Shown here piece after piece: positions 32,701-33,328 of a stretch of 33,328 nucleotides of DNA. Numbering within the stretch: position 1 is the first letter of the stretch; each line of letters starts with the position of its first letter. The translations under genes were made by a program, and so were the position numbers. The stretch lies in contig JAADFN010000024.1 of assembly GCA_013152895.1 (NCBI GenBank), forward strand, positions 1-33,328, in the 5' to 3' direction. The notes beneath the pieces were generated by a model. That model did not search any database. It had not been told where the DNA came from and saw nothing but the letters and a program-made list of their open reading frames with translations. This stretch comes from Acidobacteriota bacterium. GTDB taxonomy: Bacteria > Acidobacteriota > Thermoanaerobaculia > Thermoanaerobaculales > Sulfomarinibacteraceae.

Positions 32701-33091
32701 CATCCTTCCGGCCCACGGCCTGTTCCACGTGTTCTTCACCGCGACGTCGATGATCGGCGTCATAGCCCTGGCCGGGATCATCGTCAGGAACTCGATTCTA
32801 CTCGTGGACTTTGTCAACCTGGAGTTGAAGGCCGGCGCACGGCTCGAAGACGCCGTCATTACCGCCGGGGCCGTGAGAATGCGGCCGATCGTGCTGACCG
32901 CCGCCGCGCTGGTCGTCGGCGGGCTGGTCATCTACCTTGACCCGATCTTCCAGGGCCTCGCGATGGCGCTGATCTCGGGGGTGGTCGTCTCGACCATCCT
33001 AACGCTCGTCATCATTCCGCTGCTGTACTACATGTACCTGAGCACGGTTGGGCCCGAGAAGGTCGTGGACCTCGGGGAGGAACACGAATGA
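29723..33091 (+). CDS. RND efflux transporter, AcrB-like, with N-terminal extension
   Basis: Proton-driven inner-membrane pump of 1122 residues. A charged cytoplasmic tail of about 55 residues (rich in Asp, Glu and Arg) precedes the first membrane helix (LNPLIVLFALFLGAF), unlike AcrB, which starts almost at the membrane. Two large periplasmic loops and about twelve membrane helices follow in the normal duplicated plan. The proton-relay Asp pair of helix 4 reads Asp460-Asn461 (GFLVDNAIVVVEN), so only the first Asp is kept, and the helix 10 Lys is Arg1022 (GIIVRNSILLVDF). Such DN/R variants occur in other RND subfamilies. Substrates are unknown. It is the last gene of the operon. Confidence 0.93.
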   Translation: MNDRDDRGPDTRPGVEEPADGPSPEEIEAERRAALHLKMTRRPLGISGRVAKAFLHSKLNPLIVLFALFLGAFAIVVTPRQEDPQIKVPMIDVMLAYPGATAQDVENRVVTPLEKVLYEIPNVKYIYSTSQPSGGLIIVRFRVGTPPDEAAVRVRTKIDAVMDRMPKGMRPPMIKPRTIDDVPVVTYTLWSTRETPFQIRKVADELKIELSRHSHVAQAWVIGGERHVVRVTFDRDKLSAFNVSILQAYKAIRGFNWRLPAGDANVDNRQIEVDVGGYLRNARDIGDVVVGVYRGRPVYLKDVAAIADGPDEPSTYVWLGSGPAAPEKGIARAGVDAPAVTVAVAKKKGTNAVVLVHELDRSIKHLKGRVIPSDIHVTKTRDYGFTANEKSTELIDHMIIATFAVVIFMGFALGYREGIVVGVVVPVTLALTLAASYFFGYTLNRVTLFALIFAIGFLVDNAIVVVENIHRHYELRWAEPSLATVYAVDEVGSPNNLATAAVIAALLPMAFVSGLMGPYMRPIPVNASAAMIFSLVIAYVTAPWLTYLLFRKKAEAALNHLSAGPDQETPGENRLHRIYATVMRPFVRSRLRRYVLLGTVVVLLLLSIGLLFIRFVTVKMLPFDNKSEIQIVIDAPVGFTLEETNAAAREIASVFQTLPEVTDYEVYVGTSSPFNFNGLVRHYFLRRGANVADIAVNLVDKHQRKLESHALAKKIRKLVDPIAARLGVNVKVAEVPPGPPVLSTLVAEIYGPSLAGRIKIARQVRKVFETTPGIVDVDWYVQHPASRWIIRIDRDKAMRSGITPEQVVRTLRVALAGADAGLAHVQTSREPVPIVLRLDRAQRSHIHDLLQLTVHAADGRMVPLAELVHVTTSQREEFRYHKNLQPVTYVIGDVAGKLESPVYAILNTRHRLEKIVTPLGQKLKIIATHLPRDRTRYTMKWDGEWQITYETFRDMGIAFGVVMILIYVLIVGWYKSFITPIVIMAPIPLTLIGILPAHGLFHVFFTATSMIGVIALAGIIVRNSILLVDFVNLELKAGARLEDAVITAGAVRMRPIVLTAAALVVGGLVIYLDPIFQGLAMALISGVVVSTILTLVIIPLLYYMYLSTVGPEKVVDLGEEHE

Positions 33092-33095
33092 GCGG

Positions 33096-33115
33096 GTCTC
33101 CTGGTACACGGAGAC
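33096..33115 (+). terminator. Small hairpin after the RND gene (possible attenuator)
   Basis: GTCTCC and GGAGAC form a 6-bp stem around an eight-base loop, five bases after the RND stop. There is no T-run. It may mark partial termination or mRNA protection between the pump gene and the DUF2892 gene. Confidence 0.3.
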
Positions 33116-33140
33116 TGGCCGGACATACGGGAGGTTCGAA

Positions 33141-33328
33141 ATGACTGTGAATGATGCCGTTCGCTCCGCAGGCGGTTTTTTCATCCTCGGGTCGTTGGCC
33201 CTGGGAACCTGGGTGAACCACAACTGGTACCTGTTTACAGCTCTCGTGGGGTTAAACCTGCTCCAGTCGGGTTTCACCAAGTGGTGCCCGGCGATGGCCC
33301 TGTTCAGGAAGATGGGGTTGAAGGAGGG
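33141..33328 (+). CDS. DUF2892-type small inner-membrane protein (3' cut by window edge)
   Basis: The first 62 residues are visible: a start MTVNDAVRSAGGFFILGSLALG, a second hydrophobic stretch WYLFTALVGLNLLQSGFT, then KWCPAMALFRKMG. This is the two-helix DUF2892 pattern, also found attached to rhodanese domains (YgaP). The conserved CP pair is present. CGGGAGG precedes the ATG by six bases. It lies 49 bp after the RND gene, probably in the same transcript. The function of DUF2892 is unknown. Confidence 0.88.
   Translation, partial: MTVNDAVRSAGGFFILGSLALGTWVNHNWYLFTALVGLNLLQSGFTKWCPAMALFRKMGLKE

Overview
This 33.3-kb window comes from a high-GC Gram-negative bacterium. Lipobox proteins, a TolC/HlyD/RND tripartite pump, LysM-type lytic transglycosylase and Hfq show the diderm envelope. 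The mix of an MglA-type Ras-like GTPase, an hrcA-grpE-dnaK-dnaJ-prmA-rsmE gene order and a tetraheme c-type cytochrome points away from enteric-type Proteobacteria and towards Acidobacteriota or a delta-proteobacteria-like lineage. That placement is inference; there is no rRNA gene in the window to settle it. No tRNA, CRISPR array, transposase or phage gene was recognised. The content is mostly chromosomal housekeeping.

Layout. 1-4584 (+): a tightly overlapping run of comEC (cut by the window edge), miaA, hfq, a TPR lipoprotein with an SLH-like C-terminus, and a Crp-family regulator. 4699-5253 (+): a small exported protein. 5237-6390 (-): an MBL-fold hydrolase followed by an unknown 106-residue protein. 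6609-7079 (-): a tetraheme cytochrome c. 7184-8267 (-): tsaB-rimI. 8521-11729 (-): an MglA GTPase with a long extension, followed by an MltD-like transglycosylase. 11801-12607 (-): a DUF2520 Rossmann protein. 12697-20665 (+): the chaperone/translation operon hrcA-grpE-dnaK-dnaJ-prmA-rsmE-tatD plus a BtuF-like metal receptor. 20595-21014 (-): an unknown protein overlapping that operon's 3' end. 21229-22368 (+): alr. 22424-22622 (+): a promoter and a candidate structured small RNA. 22701-24833 (-): yqgE and an ACT-malic enzyme. 25282-26241 (-): an exported TPR protein. 26400-27125 (+): a nucleosidase-like protein. 27211-33091 (+): a promoter/operator and a three-gene efflux operon. 33141-end (+): a DUF2892 protein cut by the edge.

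Two non-coding signals stand out. The first is a dispersed family of about 170-bp elements that are imperfect palindromes over their whole length. It has two tandem 168-bp copies at 24851-25197, a diverged copy at 8353-8523 and a half copy at 4585-4662. The second is a candidate sRNA near 22459-22622. It has a near-consensus promoter, a closing stem, and four ACCUU motifs separated by alternating GGC/GCC blocks. Several other genes lack a Shine-Dalgarno but carry a -10-like hexamer six or seven bases before the start codon, which suggests leaderless transcripts.

How the genes work together: the left part serves DNA uptake, tRNA modification (miaA, tsaB) and RNA regulation (hfq). The centre is protein folding and ribosome/translation maintenance. 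The right part covers cell-wall precursor supply (alr), central carbon metabolism (malic enzyme), and export of toxic compounds by an efflux pump with its own regulated promoter.
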